A stretch of 41,922 bases of DNA from Candidatus Hodarchaeota archaeon (GCA_016839625.1 JAEOTY010000323.1:1-41922); one strand, 5' to 3'. Positions 1 through 9,405 are shown, counted from the first letter of the stretch. Notes: a model not told the origin generated them from the letters alone. Program-made: numbers and translations.

Positions 1-2122
1 ACAATAGAGAATTAATATAGGGCTGAATGTAGATTGGAGCGTTAGTTAATACAGAAGAACTATCGGATTCAGACTCTATTCCATCGGACCAAACAGTGGT
101 ATCATATCCTTCTGTATCAAGCCAATCCAAAGCCAGTTCTATATTATAGCTATCAAAAGCTGTTGTTTCTCCTTCCTCTGGGATTGTGCCATCTGTTGCT
201 AATAATGATTGTTTATAAGTGATTAAATCTTCTTCAGGTAATGCTGCCCACGAGTTTTGGGGAAGTGGGGTATAAGCTGGACACGCTAATCCATTCAATA
301 AGTTCTCAACTATTGCTTGACGAGGGACGATGTGGGAAATCGCATGTCTTACTCCTTTCTTATTCAGGTGATAAATACCATTTTGTTCGAACTTTGGATT
401 AAAGTGCATTGCTTGCCACCCACTCTCTAATGTCAGAATAGGTCGAACTGTTGTTTCGGATTGGAGCTCGTCAAGAATGTTGGCCATTGTAAACTGGGGA
501 TCCATGACATTGACTCCACCAGTCTTCAAATCCGCGAGAGCAGAGTCCATAGTAGCAGTGATGACCTTAGCCTTGTTAGGCATTTTATTTAGATTGGCAA
601 TATTCCAGTGGTTGACAGTCGGATCTGCTACCCATGTACCACTAGCGTTATCCCATCTGGTTTGGTTGAATTTCTCAAGGGTAACATAAGCAGTAGTAGA
701 GTCGAAATCTTTAAAGATCATTTCTCCACAGCTAATGGGTCCAGGATAGCCACCTGGGTCAGTAGTTCGGCCTGTAGTGGTAGAGTGGTATTTCCAGTCG
801 GCAGGTTTACAAAGCCACGTATTATCGGGGTCAAAGTTCCCATTTGTATCGAAACCATGGTTGACTGGGTCGCCAAGAATATGTTCTGGGTAAAATGATT
901 GTCCTACATAGTCTGTCTCGAAAGGGGTAAAGGTTGTATTTAAGGTGATATTGATTCGCTCATAGTGACCATCGTCATTCGCGTCTGAGACTGTAAAGGA
1001 GTAATTACCATGCTTATTGGTTTTATCATCCTCACCAAATGGCACTCCTATGCGTGAGTGATAAAAAGCCACATCAGGAGTCATTGCTGCTTGGAAGCTC
1101 ATGGCGAGATCCCACATATCAGCCTTGTGTCCGTCATGGAAATAGATATCATCTCTCATATCAACTTGGTACGACAACCCGTCTGCAGAATAGTTACCCA
1201 TGCCTACTGCCATTCTTGGGTAAAGAGCTAGATAATCAGTGGTATTATAGTTGGTAGTCATCCAAGTAGCTCGATCTGTTCCTGTTGGGAGAACAACTTC
1301 TTCGGAAGGGGTGTTGCCATAAAGTCCATCAAAAGATTGGGCACTCATGTACTGATCATACACATCAGTAGCAATCATTGGGTTAAAGCAAGCGCCTGCA
1401 GTGCTTGCTGCTAGTACTACCTGGTCACCACCTTTATAATCAGATGTTGTCCACATATCTGGTATGGAAAGAAGTGGGTAGGGGTTAACAGGGTCGTATC
1501 CATAAAGGCCTGCACCAATGGCGTGCATCTCATACTGGTTATAGATTAATACACTAGGCATGACGTCATACCAAAGCTTTTGCCATTCGTATATGTTATC
1601 CTTCACCTCTGTGAGATTCCAATTATTATTGATCTCTTTGATAAGTTGATTTGATTCATTTGCCTGATAATTCATATAACTCCTTCCAATTGAATCTGTA
1701 CCAGGAGCCCAATACATAACATTAAATCCTGCTGGAGGGATTGCGTCTGCTCCATATACAGCCTGCATAGCTGCTCCAGGGTGCCCAATGGAGGTTCCTA
1801 GTGACATACCAAAGAAGCAGATATCATAACCACCTTCATCATATGTACCTACTTCTTGATCGGTTGCCCGGGGGCCCAATGCTGCCCAACTGATTAAATC
1901 CAACTCTGCATCAATACCAATTTTGGGAAATTCTTGTTCTATGAGTATTAGATATCGAAGTCGAGTACTAGATGTTGGTGCAAGTAGGTGAATTGAAAAA
2001 AAAGATTCTCGTTCAAAGGATTGACTTACAATTGAATATATTCGAGTCACTTTTGGTGCAAAGGGAGCCATCCCGATGATTATGACCAGAAGCACCCAAA
2101 TAGACCCTGAAACGACCCTCAA
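1..2122 (-). CDS. Family 5 solute-binding protein, tandem copy 1 (3' end outside window)
   Basis: This gene reads from a TTG at 2122 leftwards off the window edge, so it lacks only about 35 C-terminal residues compared with its neighbour at 2287-4518. I translated its first ~110 codons, a central stretch near 600-660 and the last ~40 codons; all are in the frame of the neighbour with no stop seen, and the total differs by two codons. It has the same start (MRVVSGS...), N-terminal membrane helix, and order of segments, with the C-lobe-type part first (EFPKIGIDAELDLISWAALG). It belongs to the SBP_bac_5 family, which binds oligopeptides or similar solutes outside the cell for ABC import. No permease or ATPase is adjacent. 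The TTG start is supported because both copies share it at the same distance from a TATA-like box. Substrate is unknown. Confidence 0.82.
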   Translation of the reverse strand, partial: MRVVSGSIWVLLVIIIGMAPFAPKVTRIYSIVSQSFERESFFSIHLLAPTSSTRLRYLILIEQEFPKIGIDAELDLISWAALGPRATDQEVGTYDEGGYDICFFGMSLGTSIGHPGAAMQAVYGADAIPPAGFNVMYWAPGTDSIGRSYMNYQANESNQLIKEINNNWNLTEVKDNIYEWQKLWYDVMPSVLIYNQYEMHAIGAGLYGYDPVNPYPLLSIPDMWTTSDYKGGDQVVLAASTAGACFNPMIATDVYDQYMSAQSFDGLYGNTPSEEVVLPTGTDRATWMTTNYNTTDYLALYPRMAVGMGNYSADGLSYQVDMRDDIYFHDGHKADMWDLAMSFQAAMTPDVAFYHSRIGVPFGEDDKTNKHGNYSFTVSDANDDGHYERINITLNTTFTPFETDYVGQSFYPEHILGDPVNHGFDTNGNFDPDNTWLCKPADWKYHSTTTGRTTDPGGYPGPISCGEMIFKDFDSTTAYVTLEKFNQTRWDNASGTWVADPTVNHWNIANLNKMPNKAKVITATMDSALADLKTGGVNVMDPQFTMANILDELQSETTVRPILTLESGWQAMHFNPKFEQNGIYHLNKKGVRHAISHIVPRQAIVENLLNGLACPAYTPLPQNSWAALPEEDLITYKQSLLATDGTIPEEGETTAFDSYNIELALDWLDTEGYDTTVWSDGIESESDSSSVLTNAPIYIQPYINSLL

Positions 2123-2153
2123 TTTTATGTCAATAATCTACGATTTCTTTCTG

Positions 2154-2161
2154 TTAAAAAG
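2154..2161 (-). promoter_or_regulatory. TATA-like box of solute-binding copy 1
   Basis: The minus strand reads CTTTTTAA here, 32 nt upstream of the TTG start. The equivalent box of copy 2 lies at exactly the same distance. That spacing would place transcription start a few bases before the TTG, implying a short-leader or leaderless mRNA. This is inference from spacing and conservation. Confidence 0.4.
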
Positions 2162-2257
2162 TTTGACTCCAATGCATTCTACTAGAAAAACCAGATGAAA
2201 TCAAAACAGTCTTAACCACTAAAAGTGTGAAATTAATTCACCTAAGGTTGGATATCG

Positions 2258-2281
2258 ATACATTACGGAATAGTTGGAATT
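2258..2281 (+). pseudogene. Remnant of the 5' end of the hydroxylase gene
   Basis: These eight codons (ATA CAT TAC GGA ATA GTT ...) align without gaps to the first eight codons of the molybdenum hydroxylase gene at 4654 (ATG CCT TAT CAA ATA GTT ...), with AATAGTTGGAA identical. The start codon has become ATA. The preceding ~130 bases are also similar to the sequence upstream of 4654. It is best read as a scar of the tandem duplication that produced the two solute-binding genes. It is non-coding now. Confidence 0.55.
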
Positions 2282-2286
2282 TTTCT

Positions 2287-4518
2287 TCAATCTAAAGACT
2301 TTTTGTGTCTTCTCTGATAGATTAAAATCGATATAATTCCCGTTAAAAGAATCCCCCCAAAGAAAACATTTGGATCACTTGATACTAATGACAATAGAGA
2401 ATTAATATAGGACTGAATGCTGATTGGAGTATAAGTTAATACAGAAAAACTATCGGATTCAGAATCCATTCCATCAGACCAAACAACAGTATCATATCCT
2501 TCCGTATCAAGCCAATCTAAAGCGAGTCTTATATTATAGCTGTCGTAAGCGGTCATTGCCTCCTTTTCTGGAGTAGAACCATCTGTAGCTGTAACAGTTT
2601 TCTTATAGGCTAGCATTTCTGTATCCAAAATAGCTCCCCATGAAGTGATTGGTACAGGTGTGTATGCTGGGAGAGCGAGACCGTTCATGAGGTTAGTGAT
2701 AATATCTTCACGGGGAACTATGTGAGAAATCGCATGGCGTACACCCTTCTTATTCAAGTGATAGACACCATCTTGTTCAAATTTTGGATTGAAATACATT
2801 GCTTGCCAACCAGTTTCGGGTGAGAGGATTGGTTGAATGGAGGCATCGGCTTGGAGTTCGTCCAGAATGTTTGCCATCGTGAACTGGGGATCCATAATGT
2901 TAACAACACCAGTCTTCATGTCCGCGATAGCTGAATCCATACTTGCAACGATGACCTTGGCAGTGTCAGGCATATCACCTAGATTGTTAATATTCCAGTG
3001 GTTAACAGTGGTATTTGTGACCCATGCACCAGTTGCATTATCCCATTTAATATTCTCAAATTTCTTGAGAGTAACTGTACTTGTCGTAGAATCAAAATTC
3101 TCAAAGATCATCGAACCACAACCAATGGGGCCTGGGTAGCCACCTGAATCAGTGGTTCGGCCTGTAGTAGTGGAATGGCTTCGCCAGTTGCCTGGTTTGC
3201 ATAACCAAGTCGTGTCTGGGTCAAAGTCCCCGCTTGTGTCGAATCCGTGGTTAACAGGATCGCCAAGAATATGCTCGGGGTAGAAATTCTGCCCTACATA
3301 GTCTCCCTCGAATGGAGTAAAGGTTGTAGCTAAGGATATATTGATTCGCTCATCGTGTCCATCGCCATTCGCGTCTGAAACTGTAAAGGAGTAATTCCCA
3401 TGTCTAGCGGTTTTGTTATCCGTACCAAAGGGTACTAATAAGTTCGAATAAACCCTACTAGCAACAGCGGGAGTCAAATGTGCTTGGAAGCTCATGGCAA
3501 GATCCCACATATCAGCTTGGTGTCCATCATGGAAATAGACATCATCTCTCATATCAACCTGGTACGTTAACCCGTCTGCAGAGTAATTACCCATTTTCGT
3601 TGCTATTCGTGGGCAAACGGCTAGAGGTTCTGTGGTACCATAGTTGTCAGTCATCCAGGTCTCTCGGTTTGTCCCTATTGGTAGAACAATTTCTTTGGAA
3701 GGAGTTCTGCCATAGAGTCCATCAAAAGATGTTTGACTCATGTACTGATCATACACATCAGTAGCGATCATTGGGTTAAACACTTGGCCTCCTGTGCTTG
3801 CTGCTAGTACTACCTGGTCACCACCTTTATAATCAGCCGTTGTCCACATATCCTCTATAGCTAGGAGAGGATAAGGATTAACTGGGTCGTATCCATAAAG
3901 GCCTGAACCGATGGCGTGTACTTCATATTGATTGTAGATGATAATATTGGGCATTACATCGTACCAGAGTTTTTGCCAAGTTTTCACGTCCTCTTTCACT
4001 TCTGTGAGATTCCAATTATTATTGATCTCTTTGATAAGTTGATTTGATTCATTTGCCCGATAATTCATATAACTCCTGCCAAAGGAATCTGTACCAGGAG
4101 CCCAATACATGACATTGAATCCTGCGGGAGGAATCCCCTCTGTTCCATATACAGCCTGCATAGCTGCTCCAGGGTGTCCAGTAGGAGTTCCCAGTGACAT
4201 ACCGAAGAAAGCTATGTCATATCCCCCTTCATCATATGTTCCCACTTCCGCATCAGTGCATCTAGGGCCTAAAGCTGCCCAACTAATTAGATCTAACTCT
4301 GCATTGATACCAATTTTAGGAAATTCATCTACTATTATCACTGAATGTTGCGTTCGGACAGAACCTGATGTTGGTGCTATTAGATGCACCGAAAAAAGAA
4401 ATTCGGAATGAGAAGAATCGCTTATCGCTGAGCAGGTTTGGATCATTCTTGGTATAAAGAGAGCTATTCCGATTATTCCGATCAAGAACACCCAATCATA
4501 CCCCGAAATAACTCTCAA
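2287..4518 (-). CDS. Family 5 solute-binding protein, tandem copy 2, circularly permuted order
   Basis: A 743-residue extracellular binding protein with a TTG start, an N-terminal hydrophobic helix (about 9-27) and a C-terminal helix (about 718-734) followed by a basic tail. Residues 40-230 resemble the last third of ordinary SBP_bac_5 proteins: a strand like those starting the C-lobe, then FPKIGINAEL, GGYDIAFFGMSLG, WQKLWYDVMPNIIIYNQYEV and LYGYDPVNPYPLL. Residues 235-676 follow with the normal beginning and middle: VFNPMIATDVYDQ, SFDGLYG, SADGLTYQVDMRDDVYFHDG, GVRHAISHIVPREDI, NGLALPA and finally LALDWLDTEGYD, where the usual C-lobe should begin but the anchor comes instead. The family binds peptides or comparable solutes for ABC import; the actual ligand is unknown. 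It is divergent from the hydroxylase genes at 4654. Confidence 0.88.
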   Translation of the reverse strand: MRVISGYDWVFLIGIIGIALFIPRMIQTCSAISDSSHSEFLFSVHLIAPTSGSVRTQHSVIIVDEFPKIGINAELDLISWAALGPRCTDAEVGTYDEGGYDIAFFGMSLGTPTGHPGAAMQAVYGTEGIPPAGFNVMYWAPGTDSFGRSYMNYRANESNQLIKEINNNWNLTEVKEDVKTWQKLWYDVMPNIIIYNQYEVHAIGSGLYGYDPVNPYPLLAIEDMWTTADYKGGDQVVLAASTGGQVFNPMIATDVYDQYMSQTSFDGLYGRTPSKEIVLPIGTNRETWMTDNYGTTEPLAVCPRIATKMGNYSADGLTYQVDMRDDVYFHDGHQADMWDLAMSFQAHLTPAVASRVYSNLLVPFGTDNKTARHGNYSFTVSDANGDGHDERINISLATTFTPFEGDYVGQNFYPEHILGDPVNHGFDTSGDFDPDTTWLCKPGNWRSHSTTTGRTTDSGGYPGPIGCGSMIFENFDSTTSTVTLKKFENIKWDNATGAWVTNTTVNHWNINNLGDMPDTAKVIVASMDSAIADMKTGVVNIMDPQFTMANILDELQADASIQPILSPETGWQAMYFNPKFEQDGVYHLNKKGVRHAISHIVPREDIITNLMNGLALPAYTPVPITSWGAILDTEMLAYKKTVTATDGSTPEKEAMTAYDSYNIRLALDWLDTEGYDTVVWSDGMDSESDSFSVLTYTPISIQSYINSLLSLVSSDPNVFFGGILLTGIISILIYQRRHKKSLD

Positions 4519-4549
4519 TTTTGAATCGGTTTTTCATGATTTTTTTCCA

Positions 4550-4557
4550 TTAAAAAG
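4550..4557 (-). promoter_or_regulatory. TATA-like box of solute-binding copy 2
   Basis: CTTTTTAA on the minus strand, 32 nt upstream of the TTG start at 4518, matching the box and spacing of copy 1 (2154-2161). It lies in an upstream block shared by both copies. Confidence 0.4.
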
Positions 4558-4653
4558 CTTGACTCCAATGCATTCTATTACAAAAACCAGATAGAATCAA
4601 AAAAGTCTTAACCCTCAAAAGAGTGAGATCAATTTACCTTAGGTTGGTTATAG

Positions 4654-6981
4654 ATGCCTTATCAAATAGTTGGAAAGTCAGTCCCTCGAGCAGATGCCAA
4701 GGAAAAAGTAACTGGAACAGCCCTCTATATTGATGATTTACGTTTTCCTCGAATGCTTTATCTTAAGGTTCTACGCGCTGGAGTTCCCCATGCAAAAATT
4801 TCATCAATTGATACAACATCAGCCGAATCGATGGAAGGAGTTTACAAAGTTATCAGTAGAGAAACCGAAGGAATCGACAAGACATTACTATTTGGGACAT
4901 GTATTTTTGACCAACCCCCAATAGCTTTTGATAAAGTCAGGCACGCAGGAGAAGTCGTAGCAGCAGTCATTGCTGAGAACGAAAAGATAGCATTAGAAGC
5001 AATCGACAAAATTCATGTAAATTTTGAGGAATTACCTTTCGTACTAGATCCTATCGAAGCCATGTCTTCTAATACTCCGCTTATTCATGAACGAAATGGG
5101 GAGTATTACCATTTACCAACATTTACCCCTGTTCCAAAATCAAATATTTTTTTCAAATATCATTTAAAGAAAGGCAACCATGAAGCAGTGTTCCAAGATG
5201 CGGAGGTAGTAGTTGAAGATGACTTTGAATATCCTCTGCTCAATCATGCTGCAATAGAACCTCATGGAGCGGTAGCCTATTGGGATCAGACTGGTGACCT
5301 TCACCTCTGGAGTAGTTCGCAAGCACCATTTATACTTCGCGAAGTTTTATCTAAAATGTTTAATTTGCCAATGAGCAAAATACACATCAACATCCCCTAT
5401 TTAGGTGGTGGGTTTGGAGGGAAATCCGATTTCACAATTGAACCTCTTCTAGCTTTTGTAGCACGTTTTATTCCTGGGTATCATGTAAAGTTCGTTTTAA
5501 CCCGTGAGGAGGTATTTATTGGCTCTGTGTTAGGACGCGGTATGAAAGGAAGCATGAAGATTGGTGCTAAGCAAGATGGTACTTTGGTAGGTATAGAAGC
5601 TCAATTATATTTCGCTGATGGCGCGTATGCAGATACTAGCTGCAATGTTGTTCTTGCAGCAGGTCATAATTGCGTTGGTCCTTACAATTTTCCTAATTGT
5701 AGCCTTAAATCTTATGGAATTTATACAAATTCTCCACTAGTAGGCGCTTTTCGCGGTTATGGTCACCCTGAAGGACAATTCATGATAGAAAGGCTTATAG
5801 AACAACTAGCACTTAAACTTGGAATTGACTCCAGCATTCTTCGAAAGAAAAATTTTCTCCAACCAGGTAATACTAATTCTCTTGGTCAGACGATCACTGA
5901 ACATAATGGAAATGTTTTGGAATGCTTTGAAAAGGTGTTGGAAGCTTTAGAAACAAATCCATTACCGTTTGAGGATGAAAATTATTTATATGGTCGAGGA
6001 GTGGCAGCATTTGTAAAATCACCTGCTCAAGCTGCGAACGCTTCTTCCTCAGTCTTTCTCAAATTTAATGAGGACTTATCAGTAAACATTTCTATTGGAG
6101 GAGTCGAAATGGGGCAGGGTTGCTTGACAGTTTTAGCTCAAATAGCTGCTGAGACATTAAAAATACCTGTCGATCGTGTGAGAATTAATTATGAAATTAA
6201 TTCCCAACTAACTCCGTATGAATGGCAAACAGTGGCGAGTATGACTACAATGCGTGTTGGAAATGCAATCATTTCGGCCAGTGAGAAAGCAATAACGAAA
6301 TTTAAAGCAAACGCAGCTTTAGTGTTCGATTGTGATCCCAGTGAATTAAAATATGATGGAAACACTGTTTCAAAAGGACCAGAAAAAATTCCTCTTAAAA
6401 ATCTAGTTCAAGGATATCAATATGAAGATGGTCACACCGTGGGTGATCCAATCTTAGCGACAGGATCTTCTGTTGTACGAGATGTAACTGTTCCAAATCT
6501 TGAAACAGGTCAATATCAGCCTTATGAGTGGACATTCGGATCACAAGGTTGTGACATTCAGATTAACAAGAATAATGGAGAAATTAAAGTTTTACATTTT
6601 GTTACTGCTATAGATGTGGGAAAGGTAATCAATCCAGAAACAGCTAAAGGTCAAATCATGGGAGGAGTTATGCAAGGAATCGGTGCAGCTCTCAAAGAGA
6701 AGATTCAATTTGATGAGAAAGGGGTCATGAAGACAATCAATTTACGGCGCTATAGAATTCCAACAATGGCGGACATGCCAGAAAAAGATACTTTCATTTT
6801 TGTTGAAAATCCTCAGCCTAATGGACCTTATGGAGCAAGACCCATTGCAGAACATCCAATAATAGGTCCTCCACCTGCCATTCTCAATGCTTTGCAAAAT
6901 GCAACTGGAGTGTCAATAACAAAATTACCAGTAACCCCTGACAAAGTTTTGGAAATTCTTGAGAAAAGGAGTGGAAAATAG
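4654..6981 (+). CDS. Xanthine dehydrogenase family, molybdopterin-binding large subunit
   Basis: A 775-residue catalytic subunit of the molybdenum hydroxylase (xanthine dehydrogenase/aldehyde oxidase) family. It has the N-terminal a/b-hammerhead domain (about 20-130) and the Mo-cofactor domain, with GGGFGGKSD at 251-259, GAFRGYGHPEGQF at 364-376, the VEMGQG loop, and the likely catalytic Glu733 in PYGARPIAEHP. The substrate-loop arginine motif of true CO dehydrogenase (VAYRCSFR) is absent; GAFRGYG is typical of the xanthine/aldehyde/nicotinate branch. Its TAG stop overlaps the GTG start of the iron-sulfur subunit by one base, so the two are one operon. No FAD-binding medium subunit occurs in the window. 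The substrate is not deducible. A weak AGGTTG lies about 8 nt before the ATG. Confidence 0.93.
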   Translation: MPYQIVGKSVPRADAKEKVTGTALYIDDLRFPRMLYLKVLRAGVPHAKISSIDTTSAESMEGVYKVISRETEGIDKTLLFGTCIFDQPPIAFDKVRHAGEVVAAVIAENEKIALEAIDKIHVNFEELPFVLDPIEAMSSNTPLIHERNGEYYHLPTFTPVPKSNIFFKYHLKKGNHEAVFQDAEVVVEDDFEYPLLNHAAIEPHGAVAYWDQTGDLHLWSSSQAPFILREVLSKMFNLPMSKIHINIPYLGGGFGGKSDFTIEPLLAFVARFIPGYHVKFVLTREEVFIGSVLGRGMKGSMKIGAKQDGTLVGIEAQLYFADGAYADTSCNVVLAAGHNCVGPYNFPNCSLKSYGIYTNSPLVGAFRGYGHPEGQFMIERLIEQLALKLGIDSSILRKKNFLQPGNTNSLGQTITEHNGNVLECFEKVLEALETNPLPFEDENYLYGRGVAAFVKSPAQAANASSSVFLKFNEDLSVNISIGGVEMGQGCLTVLAQIAAETLKIPVDRVRINYEINSQLTPYEWQTVASMTTMRVGNAIISASEKAITKFKANAALVFDCDPSELKYDGNTVSKGPEKIPLKNLVQGYQYEDGHTVGDPILATGSSVVRDVTVPNLETGQYQPYEWTFGSQGCDIQINKNNGEIKVLHFVTAIDVGKVINPETAKGQIMGGVMQGIGAALKEKIQFDEKGVMKTINLRRYRIPTMADMPEKDTFIFVENPQPNGPYGARPIAEHPIIGPPPAILNALQNATGVSITKLPVTPDKVLEILEKRSGK

Positions 6982-7460
6982 TGGAGATTAAACTTATTGT
7001 TAATGGAAGAAAATACACTTTGGACGTTGATCCAAAGGATTCATTGCTATTCATTCTTCGGGAATATCTTGGGTTAACTGGTACAAAGAATGGTTGCAAT
7101 CAGGGACATTGTGGTGCATGTACTGTTATCTTAAATGGAGAAGCGGTCAAAAGTTGTATTGTACGAGTAAAAAATCTTACAAAAAAGGACGAGGTTAAGA
7201 TAATTACAATTGAGGGTCTTGCTGATAATTATTCTCTTCATCCAATTCAACAAGCGTTCATCGATGCTACTGCTGTTCAATGTGGTTTTTGTACACCAGG
7301 TTATATCATGGAACTTTATGCACTTTATATGAAGAATCCTCATGCATCTGAGCAAGAGATCAAATCAGTGTTAGAAGGCCATTTATGTCGTTGTACAGGT
7401 TATCGGCCTATTTTAACTGCCGCTTTGCGTGCAAAAGAGTTATTGAATCAGAATGATTAA
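6981..7460 (+). CDS. Molybdenum hydroxylase 2Fe-2S subunit
   Basis: A 159-residue small subunit that carries electrons from the Mo centre. The N-terminal plant-ferredoxin-type cluster uses C39, C44, C47 and C59 (CNQGHCGAC...C). The C-terminal four-helix domain holds the second cluster with C101, C104, C136 and C138 (QCGFCTPGY and HLCRCTGYRPI). Length and motifs match the CoxS/XdhC-type stand-alone subunit. The GTG start uses the last base of the preceding stop codon, indicating translational coupling with the large subunit. Its usual electron partner, the FAD subunit, is not nearby, so it either comes from another locus or a different acceptor is used (inference). Confidence 0.95.
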   Translation: MEIKLIVNGRKYTLDVDPKDSLLFILREYLGLTGTKNGCNQGHCGACTVILNGEAVKSCIVRVKNLTKKDEVKIITIEGLADNYSLHPIQQAFIDATAVQCGFCTPGYIMELYALYMKNPHASEQEIKSVLEGHLCRCTGYRPILTAALRAKELLNQND

Positions 7461-7480
7461 GACAGACAATTCTCTGCAAT

Positions 7481-9394
7481 CTACTTCCGTTTTATAAATC
7501 CTAAAACCATTACTGCAACAATTGCAGCGAATAAACAGCAGAATCCTAAAAAGATCACAATTTCAGTAAGCGTATTAGTTTCATCAGCAAGTACTTGTAC
7601 CCACACGAGATCTCGGTAACTTTGGGCACCAGCTTGAATAACAAGTGTGAAATTGTGTTCACCAACTTTTAGTGTTTCTAATGACACTGTTACATTTGTA
7701 TCGATCTCTTCAAACATAAATGATGTTCCATCCAAAAATACAGAAACATGATTATTGTCATCTTTCAAAATTATCCAACTAAAAGTATTATTAACTTCTA
7801 ATTCTGCTTTTGTGCGAACCAGATCAACAGGATGAGTGCTACCGATTTTTACTTGTTGTTTAAGAAAGTTTAACGACAAAATCGGAGCATGATCTACTTC
7901 TACGTATTCTGTTGATACAATATAGAATGAATCACTGATTTGGTTGTAATCTTCGTCTTTCCCTGAATACTTATCCCAGTAATTCCCGAACAGACCATCA
8001 TCCCATCTGATGTCGTCAAGGAAATAATGATCTGATTCAAACGATGTATATCCAAGTGAGCAGTTAATGAATGCGTTTTTTATAAAAGAAGTAAATTGAA
8101 AATGAGCTAAGTATGAAATGAGAAATCCAGCACAGTATGATCCATAGATTCCATACCCCGCAGAATTGTTGATAAGGTTGCCAATAACCCATGATCTATT
8201 GTTAGAGTCTTCTCCACCTAAATTACCTGTAAAGGCCAACGCAGAAAAACCAATATTGGAAAACCAATTCTGTTCTATTCTAAAGAGCGTTGGATATTCG
8301 TAATTATCGATATTAATCCCATCTTGTCCGATGTTGGTGAAATTATTCTTCCTAATAATCACATTAGTAATCGAAGGTGCCATCCATTCCTCACCCTCGT
8401 ATGGAATATCTGAGGCTGCTGGTGTGGTTATCCCTCTCAGTAGCCCGATATATGTATTATTCTCGATCAGATAATTCTTTCCTCCTACATACGAGCCACT
8501 GTAAGTAAGATTCGAGAATTTGTTATTAATGATAGAGACATTTTTTCCAGCTATAGCTATACCATAATCTGAATCTTGAAATATGTTGCCTTCAAGCCAT
8601 AGATCATAAGTATCAAAATAATATAACCCTTGCATTTGTAAGCATTGTTCATCGATTTTTTCAAAAGTGGAACCATTTATAGAAACTCTATTGCAGGTAT
8701 CAATGTTAAAGCCTGTGCCATCAATACTTGCGAAAATACAATTACTCACTTTGATATTATTAGAATTAATGGCTAGAACTCCGTTCCCTGAAATATTTCG
8801 GAATCTACAATTAATAAGGATAACCTCGTTCGAATTTTCATAGTGAAGGCCTGTAAAGCCTGAGTCGAAAGTTGTATATTGTATGAAAATTTGACTATTT
8901 TCTATTAAGAGTCCGGGGTATGGATTGGAAATACCCATTCCAATGAATCTTGAGTCAAAAATCGCAACTTTTCCACCATAAAATTGAATATAACTGTTAC
9001 CGACAGCTGTTTCATTCAAAAAAAGAGTGGAATTTCTAATTTCCAGAAATGACTCAGCACCTATTGTTATATAAACACTGGACCTGGCCAATTCTGGATT
9101 AAATTCTACAATACTATTGTTGATCAAGAAATGTGTCGAGGCGTTTAGGAACAATGAGTCATTTAACACAATGTATGAGTTTTCCCAAGACATAGTATGA
9201 TTAAAATATTGTTGTGCGTTACAAATATGTCTGATTGATTTTGATATTCTTGGAATTGATTGATTTTTGGTTTCAAAGATATTTCCATTGTTCCTAGCTC
9301 CAGATAATAACACCAAATGATAATTGGGTACAATTAAGAATAAATATATCAATAAAATTGTAAAAACGATTTTACGTTTGTTATCTAAGGTCAT
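7481..9394 (-). CDS. NosD-like right-handed beta-helix surface protein, copy A
   Basis: A 637-residue exported protein: N-terminal signal/membrane segment (about 9-31), a long region of PbH1-type parallel beta-helix coils (about 60-440) with recurring short N-rich turns such as ENSNEVILINCRF and SNNIKVSNCIF, and a NosD-like end with GNYWDKYSG and VDHAPIL (about 465-510). An Ig-like domain and a C-terminal membrane helix with KRK tail follow. Many N-x-S/T sequons suggest a glycosylated cell-surface protein. The paralogue at 9406-11298 ends 11 bases upstream, so the two are co-transcribed. The beta-helix family includes polysaccharide-binding and metal-chaperone proteins; no catalytic residues can be assigned here. 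Stop is TAG. Confidence 0.85.
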   Translation of the reverse strand: MTLDNKRKIVFTILLIYLFLIVPNYHLVLLSGARNNGNIFETKNQSIPRISKSIRHICNAQQYFNHTMSWENSYIVLNDSLFLNASTHFLINNSIVEFNPELARSSVYITIGAESFLEIRNSTLFLNETAVGNSYIQFYGGKVAIFDSRFIGMGISNPYPGLLIENSQIFIQYTTFDSGFTGLHYENSNEVILINCRFRNISGNGVLAINSNNIKVSNCIFASIDGTGFNIDTCNRVSINGSTFEKIDEQCLQMQGLYYFDTYDLWLEGNIFQDSDYGIAIAGKNVSIINNKFSNLTYSGSYVGGKNYLIENNTYIGLLRGITTPAASDIPYEGEEWMAPSITNVIIRKNNFTNIGQDGINIDNYEYPTLFRIEQNWFSNIGFSALAFTGNLGGEDSNNRSWVIGNLINNSAGYGIYGSYCAGFLISYLAHFQFTSFIKNAFINCSLGYTSFESDHYFLDDIRWDDGLFGNYWDKYSGKDEDYNQISDSFYIVSTEYVEVDHAPILSLNFLKQQVKIGSTHPVDLVRTKAELEVNNTFSWIILKDDNNHVSVFLDGTSFMFEEIDTNVTVSLETLKVGEHNFTLVIQAGAQSYRDLVWVQVLADETNTLTEIVIFLGFCCLFAAIVAVMVLGFIKRK

Positions 9395-9405
9395 CGCTCT
9401 TCAAT

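Noticed and set aside
1-2122. Left binding-protein gene as a pseudogene
   Set aside because: Where translated, at both ends and in the centre, it keeps the frame of copy 2 without stops; it appears incomplete only because the window ends.
4654-7460. Carbon monoxide dehydrogenase CoxL/CoxS
   Set aside because: The CoxL active-site motif with the S-selanyl cysteine loop is absent; GAFRGYG is found instead.
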